Positions 61,975-64,000 of a stretch of 64,000 nucleotides of DNA are shown here, piece after piece. The translations under genes and the position numbers were made by a program. How positions within the stretch are numbered: position 1 is the stretch's first letter; every line of letters begins with the position of its first letter. Under the pieces are notes generated by a model. The model made no database searches. It was not told the DNA's origin and was given only the letters and a program-made list of their open reading frames with translations. This DNA is from Ichthyophis bannanicus (lineage: Eukaryota; Chordata; Amphibia; Gymnophiona; Ichthyophiidae). Location of the stretch: contig CM066033.1 of NCBI GenBank assembly GCA_033557465.1, forward strand, positions 13,827,080 through 13,891,079, read 5' to 3'.

Positions 61975-62540
61975 ACTGGACTGAAGGGACACTAAGGAAA
62001 AAAGTAATTAGGCCTTACCTGCTAATTAGTGTTCCTGAAGGAACTCCAGTTCAGTCCCTGATCCCGCCCGGTTTTCAGTGTTAAGTTTCAGTAAACATAT
62101 TGCCAGCCCGAAGCTGTTGATAGGGAAGAAGAGAAGATGTCCGGATGCTCCTCGGTGGCGAGGCGGTGTGGCCCAGCAAGGTGCCCTGCTGTTTGGTTTG
62201 GTAAGGGCAGGTGCGGTATCAGGTAAGCCTCGTCCTCTTCCGGGGGGGGGGGGGTGCGAAGTTCCTTTGGGGGAGGCAGGAGGGGATATTCTAGAGTTTT
62301 GGAGTTAATTTTAAAGATAGTGTATAATGTTATTAATTGTCTCTCTGCTTAAGTCTGCTTTTTTCAATAGAATACTGGAGCTGGTGGGTGGTGCCAGTGG
62401 TATTTATACCAGAGGGTCATCAAATGATGATGGGCTCAGTCTCCAAGCTGCTGGAAGGGGAGCACAACCCAGAGGAAAGGGACTGGACTGGAATTCCTTC
62501 AGGAACACTAATTAGCAGGTAAGCCTAATTACTTTTTAAG
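61975..62540. repeat. Terminal repeat and internal complementary region of DIRS E
   Basis: 62005-62070 (AGTAATTAGGCC...CTGCTAATTAG...GAACTCCAGTTCAGTCCC) is the inverse of 62465-62535. It is the mirror image of the B' left end at 12752-13300, confirming the same family. Confidence 0.82.
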
Positions 62541-62875
62541 CGGGCTTCTGCAGATAAGAGGAGATAATGTACTGCTATTTTTATGCTACAAACCCTAATT
62601 TAAATCTAGAGGGTATACAAAGAAAATGTACCAAAAACTGGAAAAAAAGAGGAAAAATGCCAGAAGAAACACTGCAAAAAGCAACAGATGCAAATTTAAG
62701 ATCACTAATTTCACAAATCAAAGTAAAGAAGGATGTGAATGACAGCATCTTGCAGCAACTAAGGGCTTCCATGGAAAAAGAAATACAGGGAGGAAGAGGA
62801 CGACTACTACTATTACTTATCATTTGTATAACGCTACAAAGCATAGGGGGAGGCCTAATTTCACCTTCCATAGCA
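62541..62875. other. No recognised gene
   Basis: One frame (62567-63001) is open but resembles nothing I know. ACTACTATTACTTATCATTTG with a following ATAACGCTACAAAGC near 62803-62850 looks like a small dispersed repeat end. The interval separates two DIRS ends that face each other. Confidence 0.35.
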
Positions 62876-64000
62876 TATCTCCAGTCCAGTCCAGATTCCT
62901 GGGATATACCAGAGCAGTACTCGGACTTGGGCAAGACCGGCAAGTCCAGCCTGCAACACCCGTGCATCGAACCATGCATCAGCACATGCTTGAAGATCTA
63001 ACCGACAGTGCCAGACAAAGGTATGCAACGAAGACCAAGTAGCAGCTTTGCAGATATCTGAAGGCGGTACAAGACCACCCACACCGCTGCCTCAGCTCTA
63101 GTGGAATGGGCATGCAATCCCAATGGTGCCTCCTTTAGCCATCTTGCAATGGAAGCCTTTGAGGCCACCTCACCCTTACAAGGGCCCCATAAAAGGATAA
63201 AAAGACGGTCCATCTTGCAAACCGATTCCGTCCTTTTCAGATGATAGAGCACTCTGCACACATCCAAAAGATGGAGCTGCAGATCCTCCATATCTGGAAA
63301 CCTTGGCAGAAGCACAGCCTGATTCATGTGGAATGCCGACACTCCCTTGGGCAAGAAGGAAGGCACCGTGTGCAACACAACCGTTTCTTTGGAGAGGATA
63401 AAAAAGGGCTCCTTATGGGATAACGCCTGCAGTTCCGAGATCCTCCGAGCTCAGCAAATGGCCACCAGCAACACTGTCTTCGGTGCAGGACATCAGGATG
63501 ACACGTCAAAGAGAGGCCCTGAATGCAACCCCGATAACAAGCGAGAGCAGTGACCTGCACCTGGAGGGAATTCAAGGCTAGGCCCTTCTACACAACAGCC
63601 TGTAAAAAAAGCTATGACATTTGGAATAGTGGCCCACAATGGTCTCAAGTCTTGATGACTTGCCAAACCCAGAGGTGAAACACTTATGAGTGAGAAACAG
63701 CATGGCAATGTCCTGCACCAAATAACTGTTTCCTCAGGTGCACCCTCTTAAGTGTCAGGAATGGACCCTATGATAACAGATCGGGTCTTGCTGGCAACCA
63801 CTACCAGTTGAATGAGGTCAGCATACCATGGTCTCTGAGGCCAACTGGGAACAATCAACACCACTAGCCTCCAGTGCGCTGGAGTAAACGACCTATTAGA
63901 GGCCATAGTGGAAATGCTAACACATCGAGTCCCTTGAACATCCTTCCCCGATAGTGGCTGAAGAACTGGGATACTTTGGCATTGGTGGCAGACACTTTCA
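62876..64000 (-). mobile_element. DIRS copy F, 3' part, running off the window
   Basis: The minus strand holds the recombinase C-terminus (about 62880-63600) and, beyond it, RNase H-distal text (PLWPLIGRLLQ-type near 63880) up to the window edge. The left boundary keeps only a CCAGTCCAGTCCAGATTCC block near 62882, so the outer terminal repeat seems lost. Confidence 0.75.
62880..63600 (-). pseudogene. DIRS copy F tyrosine recombinase, C-terminal part
   Basis: VLHTVPSFLPKGVSAFHMNQAVLLPRF, then GPCKGEVASKASIARWLKEA, LHAHSTRAEAAVW (with HSTR as H-x-x-R) and ICKAATWSSLHTFVWHCRLD, where the catalytic Tyr position reads Cys. Frames shift at least twice. The upstream part (63324-63575) carries the core-binding-like text in another frame. 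Confidence 0.78.

Larger units (their letters stand above)
52480..62540 (+). mobile_element. DIRS copy E (family 2), 5'-truncated, split by Gypsy
   Basis: A plus-strand DIRS lacking its 5' end and gag. It has RT-RNase H (52490-53600), recombinase N-terminal half (53840-54238), the Gypsy insertion (54239-61357), recombinase C-terminal half (61358-61945), an internal complementary region (about 61975-62070) and the terminal repeat (62455-62540). The recombinase reading VFLVAI joins CSVRNISELQAL when Gypsy and one CTAT are removed. Confidence 0.85.

Noticed and set aside
62567..63001. 144-codon plus-strand frame between DIRS E and F
   Set aside because: Its second half overlaps DIRS F recombinase on the other strand, and the first half has no recognisable domain.
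1..64000. Host protein-coding genes, tRNA or rRNA genes
   Set aside because: All long frames are explained by transposable elements, and no cloverleaf or rRNA-like sequence was recognised by eye. A tRNA scan would be needed to exclude small RNA genes.

Overview
The window is vertebrate nuclear DNA made almost wholly of transposable elements. I see no host gene, no structural RNA gene, and nothing prokaryotic. The mixture is abundant DIRS-type tyrosine-recombinase retrotransposons in at least three families, CR1, L2, RTE and Tx1 LINEs, a gammaretrovirus-like endogenous retrovirus (ERV), a dUTPase-bearing Gypsy element, a mariner relic and MIR-like SINE tails. This suggests an amphibian, most likely a caecilian. 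That is inference from repeat content, not a species call.

Layout. 1-254 is the end of one DIRS copy (Z), joined directly to a complete same-orientation DIRS copy, A (255-8437, minus strand). A's gag is split by a 5'-truncated CR1 LINE (4275-6860). From 8931 to about 43150 lies a nest at least four levels deep. The outer DIRS element B (terminal repeats at 8931-9375 and about 42990-43150) holds a second DIRS, B' (from 12752). The B' recombinase gene is interrupted by a third DIRS, C (13736-40023). C's pol and recombinase region was then hit by a Tx1-clade LINE (15668-24395), an L2 fragment (24432-24975), an ERV (26124-35855) and a Gypsy-type solo LTR (35883-37400). Reading across each C junction restores continuous DIRS protein sequence, which fixes the order of events.

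From 43150 to 52480 the DNA is older and sparser: L2 LINE remains, a mariner hairpin, an RTE 3' end and a MIR-like SINE. From 52480 a plus-strand DIRS (E) runs to 62540. Its recombinase gene is split by a young Gypsy element (54239-61357) with near-identical 1.63-kb LTRs and one long gag-protease-dUTPase-RT-RNase H frame, but no integrase. A last DIRS (F, minus strand) runs from 62876 off the window end.

How the parts work. Each autonomous family carries its own gag and pol. DIRS uses a tyrosine recombinase and terminal repeats that match an internal complementary region. The ERV has a gag-pol stop-codon arrangement and an unbroken env. The Tx1 LINE has two nearly abutting ORFs. Best candidates for something undescribed are the integrase-less Gypsy element and its protein-coding LTRs. 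A diverged solo LTR in the same window also carries a long frame opening at its first base and ending in a similar short acidic tail.
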